Assembly (NCBI GenBank): GCA_963682095.1
Contig: OY821761.1
Span: 45,270,735 to 45,334,734 of the forward strand
Direction: 5' to 3'
DNA: 64,000 nt
Source of the DNA: Potentilla sterilis
Taxonomy: Eukaryota; Streptophyta; Magnoliopsida; Rosales; Rosaceae
In this document: piece by piece, positions 13,064-24,428 of the stretch
Layout: every line of letters begins with the position of its first letter
How positions within the stretch are numbered: position 1 is the first letter of the stretch
Notes under the pieces: generated by a model
What the model was told of the DNA's origin: nothing
Seen by the model: only the letters and a program-made list of their open reading frames with translations
Databases searched by the model: none
Translations under genes and position numbers: made by a program

Positions 13064-13220
13064 AGATGTCATAGCAATTACCTCTATTAATTAACGATGA
13101 CTTCCCATGCTTTATTAATTCAAGTAGATGCTTATAGTCTATTAACCAACTTTTGGGTAATTGATTTAATTGAACCACTTGCTTTTGGTGCAGGAAGCTT
13201 AGTGATCAGTATTCTGAAAT

Positions 13221-13572
13221 TTTAGGTCTGGAATTGACACTTTTTGGTTTTTGTTTTCAGTAAAAATAATGTGGTATTTTTTTCCCATTTGAATTTGTTT
13301 TGTTTCGGTGTGTGAAAATGTTCTTTAATGTTTTCTAAGGAGGGAACAATTGTTGTTATATCAGCAAAGATCACAATTGAAAATCAGAAAATCCCATTCT
13401 AGAGCATAATCTCTTTCTCCATAACAGGGACGTATGTTCACAGTACGTTTACCTTCTGTTTTTACAGTGTTGCACTCCATTCCCAACATCTTTAGTTTAT
13501 AGTATATTTCACGTTATTGCGTCTGTATTGCACTTTAGTTTCTGTCTTTAATCTTTGCCATTTCGTAATTCA
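13221..13572. repeat. ~355-bp direct repeat, right copy
   Basis: Same orientation and near-identical to 11172-11528, about 2.05 kb downstream. The solo LTR at 12673 lies between the copies. Confidence 0.85.
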
Positions 13573-15600
13573 TACACTTTAGTTTTTTATGAGTTGAACT
13601 TCATGTTTTTAATTGTTTCAGGTATTTCAATTGTTTATGACGACTGTGGGTGCTATGATTCATACCCTTTCTTTTGCTGCAGGAACTATTTTCACTTTTA
13701 CACTTGGGAAATATTAGCAGCAACTTTAGAGTTTAGAGCAACAGATTCAGTTTTGGGGCTTTGGATACATATTGATTTCATAAATAGATATACTTTTTTG
13801 TTTTTGGGTTTTTGTTTATTGTTTTTTTTTTTGTGGTAACATTGACCATGTGATTCCATTGACGATGTTGGTTAGTTGGTCTACATTCTTGCCATGGAAC
13901 ATAGGATCAATCCGATTCATTATTATTTTTTTTGTGTCATTTACAAATTAATTGAATAGTATGTTGGTGGTACCATTTCCGCTTTTTTTCTTTTTTTTAT
14001 TTAAAATTATGTCTTGAAATTTAGTAATTGTGAGTTCATTTTCAGTTCTGTAAAAGGTCCCTCTCAATGCAATCATAAATTACATTCATGTTAGGTAGCA
14101 GCACTCTTACATTATTTTTGTTAGACATTACAACGTAATAGTCTGAAAGGAAAATTAAATCCAATTTGGTATTAGTTCTGCTTCTAATCTACTATGTTTC
14201 TTTTTTTGGTTGGGGCAGGATAGAAAAGATCATGATCAATTACGCTTAAAGGGTACTTCTTTGGGGATTGCATTTTGGCAAATCATCAGCAGGTTAGGAT
14301 TGTTAATGCGCCTTTTTCTTTTTTTTGGCAGATCACATCAGTACTTCCATGATCTTTGAATGGACTTTATATCTTTCATCTTAAACTCTTGCTAATATTT
14401 ATATTACTTTTTTCAGAGAGGACCAGGTTTATTGTGGTATGCAGTGACTGAAAAAGAAGAGAAATCAACTTAATTGGAGTCCAGAGATCTCCTAAGGATT
14501 TATAATTGTTTCAGGTTTCAACCTAATTGGCTTCTCTGTAAGATGTCTTTCGATTACTTTTCTTGCAATGCATTGAATCACTTAAGAGGAGAAATCAATT
14601 AAGCCTTTAACTATCTGATCATAAATTTTTATTTTATATTTGGTTTTTGTTTTTGGAACATTAATTGCAGGTGTCATGAAGAGATGATTGATTTCTTACT
14701 CCAGGTGTCATGAAGAGATGATTGGTTCTGTATGCGTAACCTGATTTTGAGTTTTACTTATATATTTTACTCATATAATAGCATGTTGTCACTTTTCTCT
14801 AATTACTGTAATGGTTTCGCTCACTTTATGTGCTTTCTTTGTTTCGTAACCTTTGATGAGATTTTGCTGCATATTCCATTTTGATGAGTTTTTGTGTTTA
14901 AGTGCGTATTCCAATTGGAATAGAATGAATAATACATGATGGAATGATGTATTGCAAAACTTCAACCACCACCGTTTTACTTCAACCACCACCGTTTTAT
15001 AAAGTGAAAATATATATTGATACACTATCTTATGTTATCTTTTTTTGTGTTACTCTTAATTTGTAGTTTCAACCACGGTAATTGACAAATGGATGGCTGA
15101 TATGGAGTTGAATGGAGCAGATTGCATTTATAAACTTTCTTTTGATTTTTTTTTTGTGGAAATTTATTACTATAATAAAATTATTTAAAGGCGTGATGGC
15201 CTAGCCTCCCACTGGGTTCCAGCCATCAAAATTTTATATATTTTCATATTAATGCACGTTTAGGTACATCACTTTATGTCTATTGCATGCGTGAGAGTTA
15301 GTTATTTTGTAAAATTTACTTACAAGTATTTTTTTTAAAGAACTTTTGAACCATAACGACAGAGAGAAAACTATGTATATGCTCAACGTATTTATCGAAA
15401 AACAAATAAACGCACGCGCGAGCGCGGTCCTTCCGCACGCGCGTGCAAGAATGCTAGTGTTAATTAAAGGAGGGAGGAGAAAAAGAAAAAGGAAACGTAC
15501 CGTACCGACTGGGCTGGGCTCAGATGATCCGACCCGAGCACATTCTCCTCTGCTACTGTTTTCAATGCAAACGGGCCTAAAAAGCTCGCAGAACAATAAC
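13573..15600. other. Intergenic sequence upstream of PP2A-A
   Basis: T-rich spacer. It contains two short local duplications: GGTGTCATGAAGAGATGATTG at about 14670 and 14705, and TTCAACCACCACCGTTTTA at about 14962-14999. I see no gene. The last part presumably contains the promoter of the PP2A-A gene. Confidence 0.5.
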
Positions 15601-15606
15601 ACCATC

Positions 15607-15631
15607 GTCTCTCTCTCTCTCTCTCTCTCTT
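15607..15631. repeat. (CT)n microsatellite in the PP2A-A 5' region
   Basis: An uninterrupted TCTCTC run of about 25 bases. It lies just upstream of a probable 5'UTR. A GT donor near 15677 and an AG acceptor near 16240 would make a 5'UTR intron, which is inferred only from splice-like sites. Confidence 0.6.
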
Positions 15632-16315
15632 AGCAAATCATCGAATCAGAGGCAGCGGGCGGCAGGCATTGAGATCGGTACGTCCATTTCCCCTTCTAAG
15701 TTTCATCGATTTTCTATTACAAAATGCAAAAGCTTCGTATCTTTCTCACAATTTTGCTTAATGTAGCGCCTGCTTGATCTTCAGCCTCATCTTGACTGCT
15801 CTGGAAAAAAAAAAAAATTAAAACAAAAAAAAAACTAAGGAAAAGTAAGCAAAGATAGAAATCAGATTCGGTGTTTCTGTTTTTCGTGTTCTTCGTTTCC
15901 TGGAAATTTAGAATCGCTCAATTCTGGTGGAGAAAATGAGCTTGGTCGATTAGTTTGATTTGTGTTTCTATTGTGAACTATGCGGAGTGTTAGAATTAGC
16001 GGTCTTGGAATCGAAGAAGCTTTTCTCTCTCGTTTTGTGTTGATTTTGGCGTTTTTCATTTTTGTGATTTGAATCCTAGGGTTTGAATTGAATCTTGCGG
16101 TGTTGATCTGCTCATTTTCTGAATTACGCTCCATTTAATAGCTTGGAAGGCTTAGGAATCGAAATTCGGAAATAAAATTTTCATGATTGTGTTACTTATA
16201 CATTGTCATTTGCTTAGATTTTAGAAATCTGTTGTTACAGGTTAGATAATAGTCCTCATTTTGATGAATTTTGTATTTTTGTGTGGCTGAAGGTTCTAGA
16301 TTACGTTGACGTAGA

Positions 16316-19300
16316 ATGTCTATGGCTGAGGAACCGCTATATCCAATAGCCGTGCTCATAGACGAGCTGAAAAATGACGACATCCAGTTGCGGTTGAACT
16401 CAATCCGCAGGCTATCAACGATTGCCCGCGCGCTCGGGGAAGATCGAACGCGGAAGGAGTTGATCCCGTTTCTGAGCGAAAACAATGATGACGATGATGA
16501 GGTGCTTCTTGCAATGGCAGAAGAGTTGGGGGTCTTCATTCCATATGTTGGTGGTGTGGAGCATGCACATGTTTTGCTCCCACCCTTGGAAACGCTTTGC
16601 ACTGTTGAGGAAACCTGCGTGAGGGACAAGGCTGTGGAGTCATTATGTAGGATTGGGTCTCAGATGAGGGAGGGTGACTTAGTGAACTGGTTTATTCCTC
16701 TTGTGAAGGTTAGCTCTTATTTTGTTTACTTTGTGCAACATCATTTGAATATTTTCTAACAATATGAGTGGCACACAGGCTGTGCCGCTAGCTACTGTTC
16801 CCCGCTTAAATGAGCACATAGATATTGATTTTTCGCTTTTATGCGTCTGATGTAGATTCGTGGGTTGCATCTTTTTTCTTCCCTTTTTTCTTTCCTGGAG
16901 AGATAGTTGTAAAAGAGATACTTGTCATTGAAACAAGAGGGGGAGGCAGGAATAGTGTGGGAGGACAACTGATGATAGACAGTGATAGATTTGGGTAATC
17001 TCATGAGTGTTCATGCATAGAATATGTATTCTCAGCTAATAGTAAAGTTGTGTCTGTGATGTTTGCATGACGATATGAATTCATCAAAGTCATCTCTGTT
17101 TCTGCACTATATTTTCTTATAATTTTACCTGCACTAATTCCTAATACATCCATTCTTGTAATCTCTTCTTCTCAGAGGTTGGCAGCTGGTGAGTGGTTTA
17201 CAGCCCGAGTCTCTGCATGTGGCCTTTTTCACATTGCCTACCCAAGTGCATCAGAAACATTAAAGACAGAGCTCCGGTCGATATACAGTCAGTTGTGTCA
17301 AGATGACATGCCTATGGTTAGGAGATCTGCTGCAACGAATCTGGGGAAATTTGCAGCAACTGTCGAACCAGCTCATCTGAAGAGTGATATCATGTCTATA
17401 TTTGAGGATCTTACACAAGATGGTAATGAAATGTTCACATCTGTCCAATCAAATTATTTGACTGTTTTCTCTTTAAGTTGAGCTGTTAGGTGTCACTATT
17501 CTGCTGGTAATTATTAAATCTTGTATTCTCCTTTAGGCCATGTGTTGCAGCCTGTAAGATTAGGGTATGGTAATAACACCCTTTAAAGTAATCAAAGAAG
17601 CATCGTTGAGGATAGTTCATGCCATTGGCTTTATTATGGTGTGCTTGCCTGTAATTAGCGTATAGTAATAAAACCCTCAAAGTAATCTAAGAAGAATCGT
17701 TGAGGATAGTCCATGCCATTGGCTTAGTTGTGGTGTGTTGTTGAAGCACTGTGTCCCATGTGTTACATGCCTGTAAGATTAGGTGCTCCCTTCAAAGTAA
17801 TGAAGCTAGCATTGGTGAGGATCATCCATGCCATTGGCTTAGTCCTGGTCTCTCTTTTTTCATTTGGTGATTGATTAGTGGGTTGTTAGGATGGCTAATA
17901 TCTAAGAGACTAATATAGCATGTTCAGTGGCCAAGGTAAAGGTGCTGTGAAGGAGCAATCAGCTTATTTGGTAGTATAAGCTGGCAATGCCTGATAGCAT
18001 AGCATCTTATGTTTACCCCGAAAACATAACGTATAAAGTTTCAAACTGATTTGCACAAACGGGCCTGATAGCTTCTGCTAGTTGTCTTGGCATCTATGTA
18101 GAAAGACCAGTAGTGAAGCATGGGATCCATTTGAATTTTCTCCTCTCTTTTTTTTTCCAAATTATGTGCATCAGTGATGTCATGTTCATTCCAAATTTAG
18201 TTGTAAACTGCAAACCGATGCACATTGTGTACATGTATGACTTGAAGACTTGATTGAATGTTTAAAGCAGCCTTAACACTTGCATCCTCAGTTTCTCAAT
18301 TATGTTGTCTCGTTAATTATCTGTTTTTGTACAAAAAATATCTTATCAATTTTTATAAATTTATCTCAGATCAAGATTCTGTTCGACTATTGGCTGTTGA
18401 GGGTTGTGCTGCCCTTGGCAAGTTATTGGAGCCTCAAGATTGTGTTCAGCATATCCTCCCGGTCATTGTCAACTTCTCTCAGGTAGAGCTAATATATTGA
18501 ATTTTGAATCTACATTTGGTTTCTTGAAGTTTGTTCTGGTTAATTCCAGCCTTTGTGACTTCATCCATGAAGCTTCTCCAGATTATAGTTATACTATATA
18601 CTGCCATAACAGCTGCACTGATGATTACAATAATAAGGCACCGTGGATTCGCTAAGAGTTTTCCGCATCAATTATATCATTATACTTTGTTTATCTGTGT
18701 TTGAATTATGTTTGCTTTATTTCTGAAAAGGACAAATCTTGGCGTGTGCGATATATGGTCGCAAATCAACTATATGAGCTTTGTGAAGCTGTGGGGCCTG
18801 ATCCTACAAGGTATTGCCTTATTGTTTCAAGAATTAATGTTTGAATGCCACTACTATACGGAGTTTCTGTAAATTAAACAATATACAAAGATAATTTCTG
18901 TTCAGCTAAGCCACACTTGACGCTTCTATCTGTTCCATGTAGTGATAGCCTTTGGCTGTTTTTCTTTGTTTATTATTTTGGTTTGTGGTGGTTGTATTTG
19001 TAGGACGGACTTGGTTCCAGCATATGTACGGTTGCTTCGAGATAATGAGGCTGAAGTACGTATAGCAGCTGCTGGAAAAGTTACTAAGTTTTGTCGGATT
19101 TTAAATCCTGAACTTGCAATTCAGCATATTATTCCTTGTGTGAAGGTGCACATGCTTTAATCGAAGTTTTCACCTTTTTTTAATTGATGTCAATTTTCAA
19201 GTTCACCATGTACTGTCTTTTCTATTAACTCTATTAATACTTCAAAACCACATTTTACAGGAACTGTCATCAGATTCTTCCCAACATGTCCGATCTGCTT

Positions 19301-20994
19301 TGGCTTCAGTTATTATGGGGATGGCTCTTGTATTAGGAAAGGTGAGAATGCCATATAGGGGTCAGTGTAGTTACTGTCATCAGGAAAAGTTCGTACTGTT
19401 ATCCTGCTAGTTTTAGATTGGAGTGTTTCTTTTTGACAAAACAATTAACTCTACCTGATATGAGGTGAATATTACTTTTACATTACATGAGTGGGTATGG
19501 TTTCATGTAACTGTAAAAAGTGTGAAAAATAATAATCAAAATGTGTATCATGTTCATACTCCAAAGTTAGATTCAGAAACTTAGTTTGCACGACTCAATT
19601 TAAACTATCGACTTATGTCATTTATAATCGTTATTAGTTTGAGTTTGTTATACAAATTTTGTTGTGGATTTACATTTTATGTACATTGCAGGATGCTACA
19701 ATTGAGCAGCTCCTTCCCATTTTTCTTTCACTTCTGAAGGACGAATTTCCTGATGTGCGCCTCAATATCATTAGCAAGCTTGATCAAGTGAATCAGGTCA
19801 GTTCAAGTTTGAAAAAGTAATGTTAGTTAAATGCATGGTATACATTCTTCCCATGGATCTTTGGTTAGTTAGGATATCCAATGTTTTTTTATGCCTGGTT
19901 AGACCTTATTATTCAGTTGGAGCCAAGGAAATAAAAGTATACCTTTTTAGTGGATGTCTAAGCAAGTCTGCCTTGCAGGTTATTGGAATCGATCTGCTAT
20001 CTCAATCCTTGTTACCGGCCATAGTTGAGCTTGCAGAGGATAGACATTGGAGGGTTCGACTTGCAATTATAGAGTACATACCTCTGTTGGCAAGTCAGCT
20101 GGGTGTAGGGTTCTTTGATGATAAGCTTGGTTCCCTTTGCATGCAGTGGCTACAGGATAAGGTTAGTGGATAACCAACTTTTATAACAAGTGTTTTTCAA
20201 TGCATGTCACTTCACATTTCTCTGTTTTATCATCTTCAATATCTGTTATGAAGTTTCCCTGTGCTTATTATCTTTGGAATTTATTGCAGGTTTACTCAAT
20301 TCGTGATGCTGCGGCTAATAATTTGAAGCGCCTTGCTGAAGAGTTTGGTCCAGAATGGGCAATGCAGCACATTGTTCCACAGGTACTGTGACTCATGGGA
20401 GATACCGGAATATTCTTTGTAATGCATTTTACTTCTGTACACTTTTTTTAATCACTGTGTATTGACAAACCATTTGGGTAGGTTCTGGAGATGATTGACA
20501 ATCCACACTATTTGTATCGAATGACCATTCTACGTGCAATCTGCCTCCTCGCCCCCGTCATGGGTTCAGAAATCACATGCTCGAAGCTGCTTCCGGTGGT
20601 TGTCACTGCGTCAAAGGACAGGTATGTATATACTATAGACTGTCTACCAAGTAAGAAAGATAGGATGGAGTGGAGAGATGCTTGTTTACTGGACTTATTC
20701 TCTTTTGTTTCCCCTTCAGAGTACCCAACATTAAGTTCAATGTGGCAAAGGTGCTTCAGTCCCTTATCCCCATAGTTGATCAGTCGGTGAGCATCTACCT
20801 GACAGTTTTTTATTATTGAATATTTTAGCAATACATATTTTATTTCACGTGGCATGAAAATTGTTATGGTGCAGGTTGTGGAGAAGACGATTCGCCCCGC
20901 TTTGGTTGAGCTCAGTGAGGACCCAGATGTAGATGTCCGATTTTTTGCTACCCAGGCACTCCAAGCAATTGATCATGTTATGATGTCAAGCTAG
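16316..20994 (+). CDS. Protein phosphatase 2A 65-kDa scaffold subunit A (PR65/HEAT repeats)
   Basis: Twelve coding exons: 16316-16708, 17176-17422, 18370-18482, 18731-18810, 19004-19145, 19261-19341, 19692-19796, 19979-20161, 20290-20382, 20482-20621, 20720-20786, 20875-20994. They total 1764 nt in phase and encode 587 aa, the usual length for plant PP2A A subunits. The protein is made of HEAT repeats throughout, for example the repeated D-x-VRxxAAxxL type helices and LLPIFLSLLKDEFPDVRLNI. It starts MSMAEEPLYPIAVLIDELK and ends AIDHVMMSS. The subunit is the cytosolic/nuclear scaffold that joins the PP2A catalytic C subunit to regulatory B subunits, and in Arabidopsis the family (RCN1/PP2AA1, PP2AA2, PP2AA3) affects auxin transport and signalling. 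I cannot tell which paralogue this is. All introns are GT..AG and no lesion is visible. Confidence 0.95.
17537..17851. repeat. Degenerate ~110-bp triplication in PP2A-A intron 2
   Basis: The phrase CATGCCATTGGCTT with the preceding CGTTGAGGATAG-like and AAAGTAAT-like segments occurs three times, roughly 110-120 bp apart. It lies wholly inside the intron, with no effect on coding. Confidence 0.7.
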
Positions 20995-21509
20995 GCAGGT
21001 TTCTTTTTGCACTAGTTGTTCAAGAGTAATGGTTTAGAGGAAAATACCATTTCTGCCTATCATAGTAGCTGTATTCTCTCTGCTGGAGCTTCTGAGTGTG
21101 CTAGTACTTTGTGCCTAACATGCGGGACCGTTTTGGCTACTGAAGTTTATGTCATCTCGTATATGTTATAGTTGTATGATAATAAGCTTTCAAATCCTAT
21201 TTTTTTGTATCCCGGTTAGCAATATGTTGTTGTTTCTATCAGGCCTTCGTGAGTAGGACAATATTAGTTGCTGAAACCATTTTAGTTTGTTCGTGAATAA
21301 TATGTAATATTGGATCGCTTTCTGAAAGTAATTTTTACCCACATCAGATCATGCTTTCCAGTCTTATTGCATACCATGTAGTTGGTAGCAATGTAGCACA
21401 ACTTACCCTCAGCTAAACTATCGAGAGGAATGAATTCGTCACCTAGTTCATGGTCGAGATGGTCCATTATATTTCCTAGTGTCAAATCGTGCATTTCCCT
21501 AACATATTA
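20995..21509. other. 3' flank of PP2A-A
   Basis: 3'UTR and spacer following the stop codon. No other gene is visible before the Harbinger MITE at 21510. Confidence 0.5.
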
Positions 21510-22140
21510 GGGCATTTCCAATCATAAAGTCTTATAATGAGGTCTTATATTTATTATAGGACTTCACTTGGACACTATTTATTATAGGACTTTAACTATC
21601 TCCAATGGTAAGGTCCTATAATGGGGTCTTATATATATAAATTTGAAATCTATATCTTGGACTGTTGGATCAAAAATTCATTTAGGAAAATTAAAAAATA
21701 AAATATCTTCAGAGATGAATTGAGGCCGTTGGATTGATTCTAGTTTAAATACAGATCGTTAGATATTTAGCCGTTGGAGAGTCTGAAAGGGCAACAGACT
21801 TTCCTTTCCACGTGATGCGGGACCCGCATCCCTTTTTCTGTCTGCTGCACTCGCCTCTGGCTTGGCGCGTCGCGCGTGGGTCGGCTGCCCCTTTTTTTGT
21901 CGCCTAGCGGCGCTCCTCTTCACGCGCCATCTTCTCGGCGTGATGACTTCAGCTTTTCTCTCTCCTCTGCTCTCTTCTGTCAGTCCCATTAATTATAGGA
22001 CTCATCTTAAACGAAGTCTCATTTTGAGACTGAGAATGTGACTGAGGTCTAGAATTATAGGGTGAAGGACCTCATAAAAGAGGCCAAAATGAGAATACCC
22101 CTAAAATTATAGGATTTAGTACCCTTGGTTGGAGATGCCC
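21510..22140 (-). mobile_element. PIF/Harbinger-type MITE, copy 2 (inverted)
   Basis: The 631-bp element starts GGGCATTTCCAATCATAAAG and ends ACCCTTGGTTGGAGATGCCC, with TTA on both sides (21507-21509, 22141-22143). It is the same family as 5538-6143 but in the opposite orientation, and the GC-rich internal block is shared with point differences. It is non-coding. Confidence 0.8.
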
Positions 22141-22612
22141 TTAGTAGGGCTATTTCTTAGGGCTATTATTAGACTACTGTTTGCATCTAAACGAGGTGCT
22201 TGTGGGATGGCATGCCAGTTTTGTTTGGTCTGGACACTCAACTCTCCACTGAGATAAAGACCAAGCTGCCAACCCACGTGAAAATGGAGACTATACCCGT
22301 CTGGTGGTTTTCTGAATGGTAGACTAGTGCGGACTCCATTTTTCTCCGGTTCAACATTTTGCGAACGATACTAAGGTGATTTAACTCTTTCCCAGCATAG
22401 TCAAATGAATGCATTTAGAAGATGTACCTAGCTCAGCAGCATTGCAAGACCCGAAATTGAATTAACTTCAAACAGAGTAAAGGGTGGAGGGAAGAGGGAA
22501 TTGGGGTTGTTGGTGTCGATCGGAATGTTTGGTGTAGGGAGGCTGACGGCAAACGGTAGATGAGGGGAGAGTTCATTCTTTGGTTCTTTAGCATTTTTAA
22601 TGAAATCATTTT

Positions 22613-22722
22613 TATTTTAATTTTTTTAAGTCGGGTAAACAAATGAGATGTTACAATGAGTCTTTCGTGAGTCGAACTCTCACAATCTCACATTTAATAA
22701 GGAGAGACTATGCTACTAAACC
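22613..22722 (-). mobile_element. tRNA-derived SINE-like element
   Basis: Read on the minus strand it begins GGTTTAGTAGCATAGTCTCT, resembling a pol III A box, and has GAGAGTTCGACTCACG, resembling a B box, about 35 bp further on. It ends in an A-rich tail (CTTAAAAAAATTAAAATAAA). It is flanked by imperfect 10-bp repeats, AAATCATTTT (22603-22612) and AAATGATTTT (22723-22732), with one mismatch. The length (~110 bp) fits a short or truncated plant SINE. The family is not identified. Confidence 0.5.
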
Positions 22723-22732
22723 AAATGATTTT

Positions 22733-23240
22733 GAGCATTTTTCAAGAAATCTAAATCTATGAGCCAAAATCATATACCGCAAAACATGGATTTATCCATA
22801 TACTTATATTCAAGTATAAAGCGAAGTGCTTAGATTTTACCAAAAGATATTTACCTAAAACACCATTAATTTTAAGAATAGAAATTCACAATGAGATCGT
22901 CTAAATATTAGAGCGGAAAAAACAAAGCGTACATGAACGAATGCCAAGAAATGGGGGTGATGATTGAATACATGTATGCACGGTCTGTAATTCAAAGTAG
23001 CTACGTTCTTACTAAACGTGCCTCGTATGCACACTTCTTGACATTGATGGTTCAGTGGTGATGTATGATGGAGACTGTTTGCGTCAGTAAGTATAGTTCG
23101 GGGGTTGAGGCATATTGTAAACAACGACCGATGGTTCGCACCTGGTTCTCACCAACTCGATCGATCGGCCTATAGTGTTATTTACTATATCTTACTTTGG
23201 TTGGTTGAAGGTGATCGATCAATTATGATGGGGTTCATTG
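22733..23240. other. Intergenic spacer
   Basis: AT-rich sequence upstream of the small gene at 23373. I see no gene in it. Confidence 0.5.
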
Positions 23241-23250
23241 CTTATAAATA
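23241..23250 (+). promoter_or_regulatory. TATA-like box
   Basis: CTTATAAATA lies 132 bp upstream of the ATG of the small unknown gene at 23373. The distance fits a promoter with a ~100-nt leader. Confidence 0.4.
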
Positions 23251-23372
23251 CAGACCCATATATTTTATGGGGATTATAAGCATGCACACATTTAAGCTAG
23301 CAAGCAAAAATAGTGGTTCAGATATTTTTCCCCAGTCACCAATTCATTTCATAATATATGCTTCTTCACAGC

Positions 23373-23823
23373 ATGGAAGTAGCTTCAGAATCACAAGATC
23401 GAGAAACCAGAAGAAAGAAGGAGATCATCAGTGCTATCTTAACCCAGGTAGACACTAAATTCTTGCTCGGAAATTGGCGTAGGGTGTTTATGATATATCT
23501 TTTCTTTGATTAGTTAATAAAAAAGGTAATTAACCAAACACTGTTCTTTGATATTTCAGCACGAAATTCATCTGGAGTACTCATTTGAGCAAGAATGTAT
23601 GATGAAGTTTGTAGGCGAAGGTTGTGAACCGAAGGGAGTTCAGGAAACCTCGACCACGAACCTTCATGCCGAGGGCGTGTTGGGGATGTACGGGAGAGGT
23701 TTCCGGCCATCATCGATCATACACTACAAAAAAAATGAACAATGGCCACATTTCATACGTGGCATTTGTTGGAGTGGCTATAAAAAAAACTCACATATAC
23801 CCAACAAATGTGGGTTTTTGTAA
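23373..23823 (+). CDS. Small two-exon protein of unknown function with MITE-derived C-terminus
   Basis: Exon 1 is 23373-23447 (starts MEVASESQDRETRRKKEIIS) and exon 2 is 23560-23823, joined by GT..AG in phase 0, giving 112 aa. The second exon encodes HEIHLEYSFEQECMMKF and a GMYGRGFRPSSI segment, then runs into the CACTA MITE at 23722, which supplies the last ~34 residues and the stop. Without the MITE the frame would run on past it to a TAG near 23988 with a short basic tail. I do not recognise the family. A TATA-like box lies upstream. It may be a lineage-specific gene or a gene fragment; the splice model has no independent support. Confidence 0.4.
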
Positions 23824-23936
23824 TATTTTATAGTAAAAGTCTCACATTTAATGGGATTTGTGGCCTTTTTTAGCAATCTCCACCCCCTCCAAAGGCCACA
23901 TGCAAAATGTGGCCTTTGCTCTACTTTTTTGTAGTG
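23722..23936. mobile_element. CACTA-type MITE (215 bp)
   Basis: Perfect terminal inverted repeats CACTACAAAAAA / TTTTTTGTAGTG, with the 3-bp direct repeat ATA on both sides (23719-23721, 23937-23939), as in CACTA (En/Spm) elements. Internal inverted segments (TGGCCACATTTCATA against ACATGCAAAATGTGGCC) allow a hairpin. It is inserted in the last exon of the small gene at 23373. Confidence 0.85.
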
Positions 23937-23939
23937 ATA

Positions 23940-24428
23940 CTTCAACCTTCTTCTAGGGTTAGGAGAGCAGACATCACAATCTCCTAGCCTTCAAGCGACC
24001 TAGCTAGCTAGCTATCCCTCTCTATTTAAAATACAGAGAAAATTGTTCTAATCATACTCATATATTTCCTTAGCTAGCGAGGTATGATCGTATGATATAT
24101 TACATATAACAAGAACTATATATGTACGTATCAAAAAAGTATGTACGTGTAGTCATATATAGGTGCTTGATTAATATATGTAAACTAGCTAGCCCGAGAA
24201 TGAATATATAAACATATACAAACATATACATATGTTTTTATTTTATTTTATATTTTATATATACTTATGTTTTCCTGTACTCTATATATTTCTTTCAATA
24301 GTGAATTACAGCAGCAAGTTACTTCTTGCATTCTGATTAGACATCGATGGAGCGCATGAGGATCTGATGAATTTACGTGACCTTTAAATATGGACATTAC
24401 AAATGCTTGTCTAGAAGTTACTTCCCAT
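23940..24428. other. Intergenic spacer
   Basis: AT-rich sequence with CTAGCTAGCTAG and TATATA runs. It holds the 3' flanks of the two convergent genes. No further gene is seen. Confidence 0.5.
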
